From Bryobacterales bacterium (GTDB lineage Bacteria > Acidobacteriota > Terriglobia > Bryobacterales > Bryobacteraceae): DNA of 40,823 nt. Position numbers and translations under genes: made by a program. The stretch is taken from the NCBI GenBank assembly GCA_016789785.1, contig JAEUQE010000054.1, forward strand, positions 1 to 40,823, written 5' to 3'. Position 1 is the stretch's first letter. Every line of letters starts with the position of its first letter. Under the pieces are notes generated by a model. The model saw only the letters and a list, made by a program, of their open reading frames with translations. It was not told the DNA's origin and ran no database searches. Of the stretch, positions 1 through 9,511 are shown piece by piece.

Positions 1-1275
1 GCGCCGGCCGGTGCGCCCGCGACGCAGGGCTTCTTGTTCGGACCCCGGGGGCTTGCGTTGAACCGGGCAGGCGAGTTGATTGTGGTCAGCACCGGAGTGG
101 ACCGTCTGAATCGCATTACCTCTGACGGACGCATCTTTGACTTGGCGGGACTGGCGGGGGGCTGTTGCTTCGATGGCCGGCAGGCGATGCAGGCGCTGCT
201 CGACGGGCCTGTGGGCGTTACGGTTGATTCGCAGGATCGCGTGGTGTTCTCCATGGTGAACAGCCCCCGGATCCGCCGCATCGCACGCGATGGTGTGATC
301 TCGACCATAGCGGGGACCGGCGTGCAGGGCTTTGCCGGAGATGGTGGACCCGCGACGAATGCGCAATTCAACGGTCCGGCGGGCCTGGCGTATGACGCCC
401 AGGGGAACCTGTATGTCGCGGATCAAAGTAACCGGCGGGTCCGGCGGATTGGGACTGACGGTATCGTTCGGACGGTGGCGGGTAATGGTGAAACGGGCTC
501 TTCGGGCGATGGCGGGCCGGCGTTGGAAGCGTCGTTCCGGTTGCCATGGGCGGTGGCGGTGACGCCGAATGGCGATCTTCTGATCGCAGACCTGAGTGAC
601 CATCGCGTGCGCCGCGTGGAGGCGAACGGTGTGATTTCGACGTTTGCGGGGACGGGGCGCGCGGAGTCTTCGGGCGACGGTGGACCGGCGCGGGAAGCCT
701 CAATTCGGACGCCTTCCGGCCTGTACGTGGACCGTGCAGGCAACGTCTACGTGCTCGAGCGCGATGGACACCGAGTGCGCAGGATCGATGTGAACGGCAA
801 TATCAGCACGGTGGCGGGGGTCGGGGAGGCCGGTTACTCCGGTGACGGTGGGCCCGCGACGGAGGCCACCCTGCGATTCCCGATTCTCGGGCTAACCGGC
901 GACGATGCTGGCAACCTTTACATCGCGGATACCGGGAACAACCGGGTGCGCGTTGTTTCGGCGAGTTCGGCGGGCGGCTTGCTGGCAGCTCCAGGGCAAT
1001 TGCGGCTGGAGGCGCGTCCGGGCGAGATGTCAGAGGTCGCCATTGTAAATGTAAGGGCCCAAACGGCGGGACTGCCGCTTTCGATCGTGGAGGAAACGGC
1101 CAACGGCGGGTTGTGGCTATTTGCGATCGGCGGGCGGAACGTTACGCCGGAAGCGGTGTTTGTATTTGCAGACGCGAGTTCGCTGGGGCCAGGTGTGTAC
1201 CAGGGCTCGATCCGGGTAAGTGCGCCCGGACAGGAAAGTATCATCATCCCCGTAACACTAACGGTAAGGAACTGA
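1..1275 (+). CDS. NHL-repeat beta-propeller protein, 5' end outside the window
   Basis: The frame is open from base 1 with no start of its own. A TTG at 34 lies inside a conserved NHL blade, so the gene very probably begins upstream of the window. About six NHL-type blades are visible, with recurring GDGGPA, NLYVAD and RRI segments. They align blade for blade with residues of roughly 385-690 of the next gene, including an unusual GCC motif near base 160. The last 110 or so residues form one beta-sandwich of the BACON type ending in LTV. Unlike its neighbour, the protein lacks the TIGR03437 C-terminal domain. NHL propellers are usually binding or scaffold modules; no catalytic site is evident. 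The stop is 15 bases before the next gene, so the two are probably co-transcribed. Function unknown, likely exported. Confidence 0.85.
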   Translation, partial: APAGAPATQGFLFGPRGLALNRAGELIVVSTGVDRLNRITSDGRIFDLAGLAGGCCFDGRQAMQALLDGPVGVTVDSQDRVVFSMVNSPRIRRIARDGVISTIAGTGVQGFAGDGGPATNAQFNGPAGLAYDAQGNLYVADQSNRRVRRIGTDGIVRTVAGNGETGSSGDGGPALEASFRLPWAVAVTPNGDLLIADLSDHRVRRVEANGVISTFAGTGRAESSGDGGPAREASIRTPSGLYVDRAGNVYVLERDGHRVRRIDVNGNISTVAGVGEAGYSGDGGPATEATLRFPILGLTGDDAGNLYIADTGNNRVRVVSASSAGGLLAAPGQLRLEARPGEMSEVAIVNVRAQTAGLPLSIVEETANGGLWLFAIGGRNVTPEAVFVFADASSLGPGVYQGSIRVSAPGQESIIIPVTLTVRN

Positions 1276-1290
1276 AAGAGGGACTGAGAT

Positions 1291-4200
1291 ATGCGGAGGA
1301 ACATGTTTCGAGTGTTGGTTGCGGCGTTGGTGCCGCTGGCTGCGCTGGAGGCGCAGAGCCTGATTGGTACGGTGGCGGGCACGGACTGGTTGTTTCCGGC
1401 GGCGGCGTTGCCGGGCCCGCAGGCGCCGCTTGGCCAGGTGTTCGCTTCCGCCATAGACGGCAACAGCCTTCTGCTGGCGGATCAGGATAACCACACCATC
1501 TTCCGGCTGGATTTGAACGGGCGGATCTCGGTGGTTGCGGGTAACGGGCTGAAGGGTTTTTCCGGCGATGGAGGATCGGCGCGGGATGCGTCATTGGATA
1601 GCCCGCGGGGAGTCGCGGTGGACGCGGCAGGCAATATCTACATCTCCGATACGGAGAATCATCGGATCCGCCGTGTGTCCACGGACGGGCGGATTACCAC
1701 AATCGCGGGAACCGGGTTTAGCGGGTTCAGTGGCGACGGGGGAGACGCACGCCAGGCGAGGCTGAACAGCCCGAGAGCACTTACATTGGACAGCGCTGGT
1801 AATTTGTATGTTGCGGATCGGGGAAATGCACGAATCCGGCGAATTGCTCCGGGCGGAATCATCACGACGGTGGCGGGAAACGGAACACGGAATTCGACTG
1901 GTGACGGCGGCCCCGCGCTCTCGGCGGCAGTCGATCCGGACCTGGGCCTGGCGGTCGACGGCCAAGGGCGGATTCTGTTTTCGGAGTTCAACTACCACCG
2001 GATCCGGGCGGTGGACCGCAGCGGCTCCATCCGGTCGATTGCGGGGACGGGCGTTGCCGGTGCGGGACGTAATGGCGCTCCGGCGAGCGAATCACCGCTT
2101 GAAGGGCCGGCGGGTCTCGTCGTCGATTCGCGCGGCAATCTCTACATCGCCGAGACGAACAATTACCGGATTCTGCAGATCGGCCCCGATGGAATTCTCC
2201 GGGTTGCGGCCGGGAACGGTAGCTTCGGGATTCTCGCCGACGGACAGGGCGCGCTTCAAACGCCGCTGGGCTTCCCCTATGCGGTTGGCGTTGGCGAGGG
2301 AGGCCGGATCCTGTTCAGCGATTCGGTGTGTGCGTGCATCGGGTCGTTCCAAATGGGCGGGCAACTGCGCAGCGTCGCGGGTAACGGAAGGTTTGGACGG
2401 ATCAACGACGGAGTAAGTGCTCTGAGGGCGTTTCTCTTTGAACCCCGGGGACTCGCGTTCGACCGGTCAGGTAATCTGATTGTTGCAAACTCCGCGGCCA
2501 ACCGTTTGGACCGGATTAGTCCCGATGGGATCTATGTACATCTGGCCGGACGCGCGGAAGGGTGTTGCAATGACAACGGGCCTGCGACGAATGCACTGAT
2601 TTCGACTCCAGTAGGTGTCGCGGTCGACTCACAAAACCGAATCTATTTCTCACAGATCGGTTTTGCCTTGATCCGGCGTATTGATACGAACGGTACGATT
2701 ACAACCTTCGCCGGGAACCGGCAGCGGGATTTCCGTGGAGATAACGGTCCCGCCACACAAGCCTCATTCAATGGTCCGGTCGGGATCGCGTTTGACGCTT
2801 CGGATAACCTGTATGTCGCGGACCGTACCAACCGGCGCATCCGGCGAATTACTCCAGCGGGAATTGTCACCACGGTTGCGGGCGACGGGCAGAACCGTTA
2901 TTTCGGCGATGGCGGACCGGCGCTTCAGGCGGGCCTTCGCGATCCGTACGCGGTGGCCGTTATGCCGAATGGCGATGTGCTGGTGGCTGACGTTTCCGAC
3001 AACCGCATCCGTCGGTTTACTCCTGGCGGAACAATCAGCACGTTTGCCGGAAACGGGCGGAACGCCTCTTCAGGCGACGATGGGCCGGCGACACAGGCTT
3101 CTTTGTCGGCACCGGCGGGGCTGGCTGTTGACGCGAACGGAAATGTGTATGTGCTGGATAACGGCACGCACACGGTGCGCCGGATTGATACATCGGGAAT
3201 CATCACTACCATCGCGGGCAACGGCCGGTTGGGTTACTCAGGCGATGGCGGCCTCAGCACCGCAGCGAGTCTGAATTCGCCGCAGATGGGTCTCGCGATT
3301 CGGCCGGGCGGCGATCTGGTGATTGCGGACACGGATAACAATCGGGTGCGCGTGATTCGAAACGAGGCGCCCACACTTACAACGAGCCGCCGGTCGATTA
3401 CTTTCCAGGGCTTGCCGGGGCAATCCGTGCCTTCGGCGCGGTTTGAAGTGAGGTCTTCCGTCCGGGGATTACTCTACGAGGTTTCGACGCGGTCCGAAGG
3501 AGGGGACTGGCTGAGGATCAGCACGCGCCAGAGTTCGGCGCCCTCCGATGTGCAGTTGGAAGTGGACACTTCCCAACTTACCCCGGGGCGATATGCGGCC
3601 GTGGTGACGGTCTCATCCCCGGTTTCCGAGCCGCGTTCCGTGAATGTTCCCGTGGTACTGACTGTGCCCGAGCCTCAGGGCGATTCTGTGCTTAGCGTAT
3701 CCTCCTCGGGACTTACATTTAGCGTGGACGCCGGAGCGTCGGACGAGCGGAGCTTCACAGTAACTTCCGAGGGGTTGCCGGTGAGTGTCGCGGTGGAAGC
3801 ATCCGTGGACGGAGGCGGTGATTGGTTGCGGGTTTCGCCGGGACAGGTGACAGCTTCGTCCCGTCCCGAGAACGTAAGTGTCGCGGTGTCGGCCCAAGGG
3901 CTGCGGGCCGGAACTTACACCGGTCTCGTTCAGTTACGTGCGGGAATCCAAACGCAGCGCGTTCCTGTGCGCATGGTAGTAAAGGCCGCGCCTCGCGGGA
4001 GAATCCTGATCTCGCAGACGGGGCTTTCTTTTACGGGTGTTGCAGGGGGAGGTGTGCCCGCCCCGCAAACGATCGGTGTGCTGAACGCCGGGTCGGGCGA
4101 CCTTTCGTGGAACGCTACTGTGTCCACGCTCTCCGGCGGTGACTGGCTGCGCATCGACACGCGGAGCGGAAGGGTGGAGAGGCCGCTGCTTGACGTCTCC

Positions 4201-5739
4201 TTCATGAATGTCCAGATTGACCAGCGCGGGTTAGGCGCAGGCGAATACTACGGCAGGGTGGAAGTTACTTCGGCGGCGGAGAATTCGCCCCAAACGGTCA
4301 CCGTGATTCTGCGTGTTCTGCCGGAAGGTTCCACGCCGCCGCCCGATGTGCGGCCCACGGGGCTCGTGTTTACGGCGCTACAGGGTACGAATCCCGGCTC
4401 GCAGAATGTAACAATCACGAACTTACTGGATTCGACGGTTCCGCTGTCTGCGAACGGGTTTACCGCGGACGGTGTTCAATGGTTCAATCAGACGCCCTCC
4501 AATGGAGCGGTGGAGCCGAACTCTCCCGGACGCATGGTGGTGCAGCCGAATTTGCGCACGCTTGAGCCGGGAATCCGGCGAGGTGCGATCACCCTGCTGT
4601 TTCCGAGTGATGGCTCGATTCGCACCGTGAGCGTCCTGAGTGTGGTCGCGCCTCCGGGCACGCTGGGTGATGCCTCGAAGGGCGAGCGCGGACTGCTTGG
4701 ATGTCCGCAACGTAACTTGCTCATCGAGATTACTTCGGTGCGGAATGATTTCGTCGCCTTTGTGGGACAGCCTTTGAATGTTGAGGCTAGGATTGTGGAT
4801 CGTTGCGGCAATCCACTTACTCCGCAGAACGGTGGATCGGGGATGTCCGTTGTAGCGAGTCTGACCGGCGAGGGGCAGACTAATCTGGTGCACCTCGGAA
4901 ACGGAGTGTGGACCGGCACCATCCGTCCCACGAAACCCAACACGTCGACGGTATTTCTTGGCGTGTACACGAATGTTGGGGGAGTTCTGGATCTGGCCGA
5001 GCGCACGGGCACGGTGCAGGTGGTGAGTCGGACGCCTGTCGTACTGGCGGGCTCGCTACGCCATTCGGCGACGTTTGATACGGATGTGCCGGTTGCTCCC
5101 GGGCAATTGATCAGCGTGCTTGGGGGGAACCTGGCCGACGGCGAGGGTATCTCGAACACCCTGCCACTGCCGAGGGAACTCAATCAGACCGAGGTGCTGC
5201 TTGGCGGACGCGCGCTGCCGCTGCTCTATACGAGCGATGGGCAAATCAACGCGCAGGTGCCGTATGACTTGCCGGTGAATACGCAACAGCAGTTACTCGT
5301 CAGACGCGGAAATACGCTTTCCGTGCCGGAGCAGTTTGTGGTGGCGGATGCACAACCGGGTATCTTCACAAAGAATGAGCGCGGCTTCGGACAGGGTACG
5401 ATTACGAAGACCGACGGGTCGACGTTCGCGGAGCCTGCAACTCCCGCCCAGCGTGGAGAAGAAGTGATCATCTTCTGCACGGGGTTGGGACAGGTGACGC
5501 CTGCGTTGGAGCCCGGCCAGGCGGCCCCGGATCCGGCGCCCCGCGTGGTGGCCGAGGTGCAAGTGACGATCGGCGGACGGCCCGCGGAAGTGCGGTTTGC
5601 CGGGCTGACTCCGGGCACTGCGGGGCGATATCAGGTGCGTGTGGTTGTGCCTGGCGATGCTCCCACGGGCGAGGAGGTGCCGGTGGTGGTGACGGCGGCG
5701 GGGCGGTCGAGCCAGACGGTAACCATGGCCATCCGCTGA
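1291..5739 (+). CDS. secreted NHL-repeat / BACON-like / TIGR03437 protein
   Basis: This is a 1482-residue exported protein. The start at 1291 is chosen for an AGAGGG ribosome site at 1277-1282; an ATG at 1303 has a GGAGGA too close to use. Residues 1-22 are a Sec signal peptide ending LEAQS. Residues about 25-690 hold roughly a dozen NHL blades, enough for two propellers. Four beta-sandwich domains of the BACON/Ig type follow at about 695-790, 794-897, 898-1010 and 1017-1130, most with a GDWLR motif. A linker domain and the Solibacter-type TIGR03437 domain follow (from about 1257, with SVLGGNL, QINAQVP and GLGQVTP). Such proteins are thought to act on or outside the outer membrane, but no biochemical role is known to me. 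It is a tandem paralogue of the gene before it. Confidence 0.88.
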   Translation: MRRNMFRVLVAALVPLAALEAQSLIGTVAGTDWLFPAAALPGPQAPLGQVFASAIDGNSLLLADQDNHTIFRLDLNGRISVVAGNGLKGFSGDGGSARDASLDSPRGVAVDAAGNIYISDTENHRIRRVSTDGRITTIAGTGFSGFSGDGGDARQARLNSPRALTLDSAGNLYVADRGNARIRRIAPGGIITTVAGNGTRNSTGDGGPALSAAVDPDLGLAVDGQGRILFSEFNYHRIRAVDRSGSIRSIAGTGVAGAGRNGAPASESPLEGPAGLVVDSRGNLYIAETNNYRILQIGPDGILRVAAGNGSFGILADGQGALQTPLGFPYAVGVGEGGRILFSDSVCACIGSFQMGGQLRSVAGNGRFGRINDGVSALRAFLFEPRGLAFDRSGNLIVANSAANRLDRISPDGIYVHLAGRAEGCCNDNGPATNALISTPVGVAVDSQNRIYFSQIGFALIRRIDTNGTITTFAGNRQRDFRGDNGPATQASFNGPVGIAFDASDNLYVADRTNRRIRRITPAGIVTTVAGDGQNRYFGDGGPALQAGLRDPYAVAVMPNGDVLVADVSDNRIRRFTPGGTISTFAGNGRNASSGDDGPATQASLSAPAGLAVDANGNVYVLDNGTHTVRRIDTSGIITTIAGNGRLGYSGDGGLSTAASLNSPQMGLAIRPGGDLVIADTDNNRVRVIRNEAPTLTTSRRSITFQGLPGQSVPSARFEVRSSVRGLLYEVSTRSEGGDWLRISTRQSSAPSDVQLEVDTSQLTPGRYAAVVTVSSPVSEPRSVNVPVVLTVPEPQGDSVLSVSSSGLTFSVDAGASDERSFTVTSEGLPVSVAVEASVDGGGDWLRVSPGQVTASSRPENVSVAVSAQGLRAGTYTGLVQLRAGIQTQRVPVRMVVKAAPRGRILISQTGLSFTGVAGGGVPAPQTIGVLNAGSGDLSWNATVSTLSGGDWLRIDTRSGRVERPLLDVSFMNVQIDQRGLGAGEYYGRVEVTSAAENSPQTVTVILRVLPEGSTPPPDVRPTGLVFTALQGTNPGSQNVTITNLLDSTVPLSANGFTADGVQWFNQTPSNGAVEPNSPGRMVVQPNLRTLEPGIRRGAITLLFPSDGSIRTVSVLSVVAPPGTLGDASKGERGLLGCPQRNLLIEITSVRNDFVAFVGQPLNVEARIVDRCGNPLTPQNGGSGMSVVASLTGEGQTNLVHLGNGVWTGTIRPTKPNTSTVFLGVYTNVGGVLDLAERTGTVQVVSRTPVVLAGSLRHSATFDTDVPVAPGQLISVLGGNLADGEGISNTLPLPRELNQTEVLLGGRALPLLYTSDGQINAQVPYDLPVNTQQQLLVRRGNTLSVPEQFVVADAQPGIFTKNERGFGQGTITKTDGSTFAEPATPAQRGEEVIIFCTGLGQVTPALEPGQAAPDPAPRVVAEVQVTIGGRPAEVRFAGLTPGTAGRYQVRVVVPGDAPTGEEVPVVVTAAGRSSQTVTMAIR

Positions 5740-5786
5740 TACAATACGATTCACTTTTATCTTGGCACCGCGCAGCTTACTGTGGC

Positions 5787-5802
5787 GCAGCCTTCAGGCT
5801 GC
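5787..5802. repeat. REP-like palindrome beside repeat copy 1
   Basis: GCAGCCTTCAGGCTGC can fold into a 7-bp stem with a 2-base loop. It has the same plan as the GCAGACTTCAGTCTGC palindrome at the other end of the adjoining repeat: seven-base arms around a TC/GA centre with a conserved CTTCAG core. It lies just outside the part shared with the second copy at 28534-28707, so it may be a separate REP unit nested beside the element. No T-run follows, so it is not a classical terminator. Confidence 0.6.
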
Positions 5803-5809
5803 CGCGCCG

Positions 5810-6017
5810 AGACTCATCTCGGTGCACGGCGAGGTGAACGAAAATGCGCGATCACCGAGATCCTGAACCTACTAAAGCCCGGTGAAGGCGGAGTTGGCGA
5901 GCCGGGCGGAATAGTACCGCTGGTCGAGCGCTTATGGTCCATCAGGGGCGATTCTCCGGCCCCGAGCACGGGCCTTGACAGGACTGTCGAGGCGCAGACT
6001 GAAGTCTGCGTTACCGT
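5810..6017 (-). repeat. intergenic MITE/REP-like repeat, copy 1
   Basis: This roughly 208-bp sequence recurs in inverted orientation at 28534-28707. Shared blocks include the end palindrome at 5993-6010 followed by TTACCGT, a GTCGAGCGCTTATG block, and a 28-base block near 5823-5850 that differs at one base. A hairpin, CCGAGA-N4-TCTCGG at 5807-5822, overlaps the other end. Copy 1 carries about 30 extra bases in the middle (around 5853-5890). No protein-coding potential is convincing. The minus-strand sulfatase takes its last Arg codon and TAA stop from the element end. It is best described as a non-autonomous dispersed repeat; whether it moves or acts in RNA is unknown. Confidence 0.75.
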
Positions 6018-7393
6018 GCGAGTAAGTGGCCGGCGAGCTTTCTGCGCATTTCCGCAAGCGGTGCGCGCCGGTCACTGATCCGGTTGTCCAACTCGAAGGG
6101 ATCGGCCTGTAAGTCGTAGAGTTCATCACAGCCTTCCATCTCTGTGTAGTGAACGTATTTCCAGCGCGAAGTTCTCACGGCCTGATAACCCATTTTTCGA
6201 ATTCGTGGGAAAACGGAATCAGAGAAGTATTCGATGAGGATGGAGTCTCTCGGACGCCCCTGGTCCAGCGGGCTGGCGTCGATGTCAGGGGGAGCGGCGA
6301 CACCGGCGAATTGGAGGGCCGTGGCGCCGGCATCCATGCCGAGCACGAGGTCGCGCGGCTGCGTCCCAGGGCGGAAGCGCTTTGGATAGCGGATGAGGAG
6401 AGGGATTCGGATGGCCTCCTCGTAGGCGAGCCGGCGCTCAGGCCCGAGGCAGTGCTCCCCGTAGAAGTAACCGTGGTCCGAGGTGAACACGATCATGGTG
6501 TCGTCAAGCGCGCGCTGCTGCTCCAGCGCCCGCAGGATCGCGCCCGTCGAATCGTCGACGGCTTTCATCATGCGCATGCGGGCGAGGATGGCCGCGTCGG
6601 AGGTCGCGGTTGTCGCGCTGAGACGTTCCACGCCATCGAGCGCGCGTTCGAGGGCTGGCTTGCGGACGGGAGGCTTCGCGTAGTTGCCCCGGCGCGGCGG
6701 AGTCATTCCCTCATATAGGCTGCGGTGACGTTCGGCAGGGACGAAGTGGTCCGGGAGGTTGGCCGCCATCACGTCGATCGAGCCGTCGTTTCGCTGCTGC
6801 ACGTTGGGATGAATGGCTTTGTGCGCGAGATAGAGACAGAATGGCCGGTTGCCGCCGGCGGTGATGAAGTCCACGGCGTGCCCATTAAGAATGTCAGTAA
6901 CATAGCCGCGGGAAGATACATTCTTTCCGTCGATATTGAGATCGGGGTTGTTACACTCGCCCTGGCCTCGAAAACTCACCCAGCGGTCGAAGCCTGGGCG
7001 GGGAGAGTCGTCGTTGCCCATGTGCCATTTACCGAGAAAGCCAGTGCGATAGCCGGCTTCGCGCAGCAGGCGAGGCCAGGTGATGAGTTGGTGACTCTGG
7101 GCGTCGCGCGCCGTGTTGTCCACGATGCCGTTCGCGTGAGAATACTTGCAGGTGAGGAAAGCCGCCCTGGACGGAGAGCAAAGTGGCGTGGTGGCAAAGG
7201 CGCTGCGGAAGTTCGCGCCTTCGCGCGCGAGCCGGTCCGCGTGCGGTGTTTGCGCAAACGGATGGCCGGTGCAGCCGAGTTCATCAAATCGCAGGTCGTC
7301 CACCAGGATGAAGACGATGTTTGGCCTCGACTGTAGCGGCTGTGCGCTGAGCGCGGCTGCTCCCGTGGCGGACAGGAACGTTCGGCGATGCAT
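6011..7393 (-). CDS. Tat-exported sulfatase (type I, Cys-type)
   Basis: This 460-residue protein belongs to the alkaline-phosphatase-like sulfatase family, which hydrolyses sulfate esters. The N-terminus has a twin-arginine pattern, MHRRTFLSATG, and a cleavable signal to about residue 22. Metal ligands D32-D33 lie in ILVDD. The formylglycine motif CSPSR is at 72-76 with the activating Cys present, and a TSDHG motif occurs later. Activation needs a formylglycine-generating or anaerobic maturation enzyme, and none is encoded in the window. Length is normal for a single-domain S1 sulfatase. The final CGG TAA is supplied by the repeat end at 6011-6017. Its start is 58 bases from the divergent oxidoreductase. 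The substrate cannot be told from sequence; a sulfated polysaccharide is the usual guess. Confidence 0.9.
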   Translation of the reverse strand: MHRRTFLSATGAAALSAQPLQSRPNIVFILVDDLRFDELGCTGHPFAQTPHADRLAREGANFRSAFATTPLCSPSRAAFLTCKYSHANGIVDNTARDAQSHQLITWPRLLREAGYRTGFLGKWHMGNDDSPRPGFDRWVSFRGQGECNNPDLNIDGKNVSSRGYVTDILNGHAVDFITAGGNRPFCLYLAHKAIHPNVQQRNDGSIDVMAANLPDHFVPAERHRSLYEGMTPPRRGNYAKPPVRKPALERALDGVERLSATTATSDAAILARMRMMKAVDDSTGAILRALEQQRALDDTMIVFTSDHGYFYGEHCLGPERRLAYEEAIRIPLLIRYPKRFRPGTQPRDLVLGMDAGATALQFAGVAAPPDIDASPLDQGRPRDSILIEYFSDSVFPRIRKMGYQAVRTSRWKYVHYTEMEGCDELYDLQADPFELDNRISDRRAPLAEMRRKLAGHLLAR

Positions 7394-7438
7394 TCCGGAA
7401 GGCTACCACAAGTTCACAATTGGAACGGTTGGCTCCGC

Positions 7439-7444
7439 TATAAT
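7439..7444 (+). promoter_or_regulatory. possible -10 element for the oxidoreductase
   Basis: A perfect TATAAT lies 6 bases before the chosen ATG at 7451, in the 58-base gap between divergent genes. No good -35 sits 16-18 bases upstream; TTCACA at 7413-7418 is 20 away. If real, the transcript would be nearly leaderless. Confidence 0.35.
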
Positions 7445-7450
7445 CTTGAA

Positions 7451-9511
7451 ATGAGTACCACCGTAGAGGTCCGCAATTCGGTTTGTGCGCTCGATTGTCC
7501 CGATTGCTGCTCGGTTCTGGTGCAAGTAGAGGACGGAAAAGCCACGAAGCTTCGCGGAAATCCGAAGCATCCAGTTACTCGCGGCTTTCTCTGCGCGAAA
7601 GTTACTCGTTATCTGGAACGCGAGTATCATCCGGACCGGCTGTTGTACCCGCAGAAGCGTGCCGGCGCGAAAGGCGAAGGCCGGTTTGTCCGCGTCAGTT
7701 GGGATGAGGCGCTGGACACCATCGCGGAGAACCTTCAGAAGATTGCGGCGCAGCACGGGCCTGAGTCGATTCTGCCTTACAGCTACGCCGGAACGATGGG
7801 TTTCCTGAACAATGCGGGCATGGACCGGCGTTTCTTCCATCGCATGGGCGCCTCCCGGCTGGATCGGACCATCTGCTCCATGGCGGGCATGGTGGGAATG
7901 ACGCAGGCTCTCGGTGTGCGCTACGGCACGGAACCTGAGCAGTTTCGCCACTCGAAACTCATACTTGCCTGGGGCGCGAACATCCTCGGCACGAATGTGC
8001 ATCTCTGGCCGTTCATTCAGGAGGCGAAGCGGAACGGTGCGAAGTTCTACGTGATTGATCCGGTGAAGAACCGCACGGGGGAAGTCGCCGACCGCTGGTT
8101 TGGAATCTATCCGGGGAGCGATCTCGCGCTCGCCCTCGGTTTCATGCATGTGATTTTCCAGGAGAAGCTGGAGGATCGCGAGTATGTGGACGCATATACG
8201 ACCGGAGATCAGGACTTACGGGAAAAGTCGGCCAGTTACACACCGGAGCGCGTTGCCGCACTAACTGGACTGGCGAAGGAAGATATCGTGATGCTGGCGC
8301 GGGAGTACGCGCGCACCAGGCCATCCGTGATTCGCCTGAACTATGGATTGCAGCGCAGCGAGCGCGGGGCGACGGCGGTGCGCGCGATTGCTTACCTGCC
8401 GGTGCTGACGGGGAGTTGGAAAGATGTCGGAGGCGGTCTGCAACTCTCCACTTCGCAGGCGTTTCAGGTGAATCGCAATGCGCTCGAAATGCCGGAGTTG
8501 CAGCTCAAGAGCCCGCTCGGACGGGAGTCGCGGATTCTGAACATGACGGAGCTTGGGAAAATCCTGCAGGAGACGCAGGATCCACGGGTTCATGCGCTGG
8601 TGGTCTATAACTCGAATCCTGTCGCGATCGCGCCGGATCAGAACAAAGTGCGGCGCGGGATGGGGCGGGAGGATCTGTTCACGGTTGTTTTGGAGCAGTT
8701 TCAGACGGACACCGCCGATTACGCCGACATCTTACTCCCGGCGACCACTTTTCTCGAACACACCGATCTTTACTTTGCTTACGGGCACCACTATCTGCAA
8801 TTCGCGAAGCCAGCACTGCCGGCGCCGGGTGAGGCGAAGAGCAACGTTGAGGTATTTCGGTTGCTGGCGCAGCGGATGGGCCTCACGGAACCGTGTTTCG
8901 GGGATGACGAAGAGTCCATGATTCGTGGGCTGCTGAACTCGGATCATCCTTTTGTGAAGGGCGTCACGCTGGAACGGTTACAGCGCGAGCTTTTCGTGCG
9001 TCTGAACGTGTCGCCCGATGGCGAGCCTTTTCAACCTTTCGCAAACGGCGGCTACGGGACCCCCGATGGACGCTGCGAGCTCCGGGCGGAAGGGCTCGAC
9101 TACGTTCCTCCTGTTGAGTCGAGATTGGGCGAAGCCGGACTCCGCAAGCGCTATCCGCTGGAGATGGTCTCCTCGAAAAACGACAACAGCATGAACTCGA
9201 CGTTCGGGCATCGTGATACGGTGGACAAAGAGACGGCGCAGGTCTGGATCCACAGTGAGGATGCGCAGCCTCGTGGCATTCGTGATGGCGACGCGGTGCG
9301 TGTATTCAACGATCGCGGCGCGTGTGTCGGCGAGGCGCGCGTGAACGGTGGCGTGATGAAGGGTGTGGTGCGGATTCCCTCGGTGCGCTGGGGAAAACGA
9401 TCGCCAAACAAGCAGAGCGTGAACGCACTGACCTCGGACCGGCTCACCGACTTCGGCGGCGGCGCGACATTCTACAATTGTTTAGTTCAGGTGGAGCGAT
9501 GCGGCGACTAA
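7451..9511 (+). CDS. molybdopterin oxidoreductase, cytoplasmic, [4Fe-4S]
   Basis: This 686-residue protein is from the DMSO-reductase/formate-dehydrogenase superfamily, which binds a bis-molybdopterin guanine dinucleotide cofactor. An N-terminal [4Fe-4S] site is visible as C12-x3-C16-x3-C20-x27-C48. Family segments include the RTICSMAG region, LAWGANILGTN, VIDPVKNRT, and a C-terminal molydopterin-dinucleotide-binding domain (NDNSMNSTFGH, then VRVFNDRG). The ATG at 7451 is preferred over an in-frame ATG at 7388, because the latter overlaps the divergent sulfatase start and adds 21 residues unlike the family. There is no Tat signal, so a cytoplasmic location is likely. No iron-sulfur or membrane-anchor subunit adjoins it. 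The substrate is unknown. It overlaps the next gene by 13 bases. Confidence 0.9.
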   Translation: MSTTVEVRNSVCALDCPDCCSVLVQVEDGKATKLRGNPKHPVTRGFLCAKVTRYLEREYHPDRLLYPQKRAGAKGEGRFVRVSWDEALDTIAENLQKIAAQHGPESILPYSYAGTMGFLNNAGMDRRFFHRMGASRLDRTICSMAGMVGMTQALGVRYGTEPEQFRHSKLILAWGANILGTNVHLWPFIQEAKRNGAKFYVIDPVKNRTGEVADRWFGIYPGSDLALALGFMHVIFQEKLEDREYVDAYTTGDQDLREKSASYTPERVAALTGLAKEDIVMLAREYARTRPSVIRLNYGLQRSERGATAVRAIAYLPVLTGSWKDVGGGLQLSTSQAFQVNRNALEMPELQLKSPLGRESRILNMTELGKILQETQDPRVHALVVYNSNPVAIAPDQNKVRRGMGREDLFTVVLEQFQTDTADYADILLPATTFLEHTDLYFAYGHHYLQFAKPALPAPGEAKSNVEVFRLLAQRMGLTEPCFGDDEESMIRGLLNSDHPFVKGVTLERLQRELFVRLNVSPDGEPFQPFANGGYGTPDGRCELRAEGLDYVPPVESRLGEAGLRKRYPLEMVSSKNDNSMNSTFGHRDTVDKETAQVWIHSEDAQPRGIRDGDAVRVFNDRGACVGEARVNGGVMKGVVRIPSVRWGKRSPNKQSVNALTSDRLTDFGGGATFYNCLVQVERCGD

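Noticed and set aside
5782..6078. 98-codon plus-strand frame over repeat copy 1
   Set aside because: It lies within the repeat and runs into the antisense sulfatase. The only similarity to the minus-strand frame over copy 2 (QTEVCVTV) comes from the DNA palindrome end, not from a conserved protein.
7388..7450. Upstream ATG extension of the molybdopterin oxidoreductase
   Set aside because: It would overlap the divergent sulfatase start and place 21 non-family residues before the iron-sulfur motif. The TATAAT at 7439 also lies inside it.
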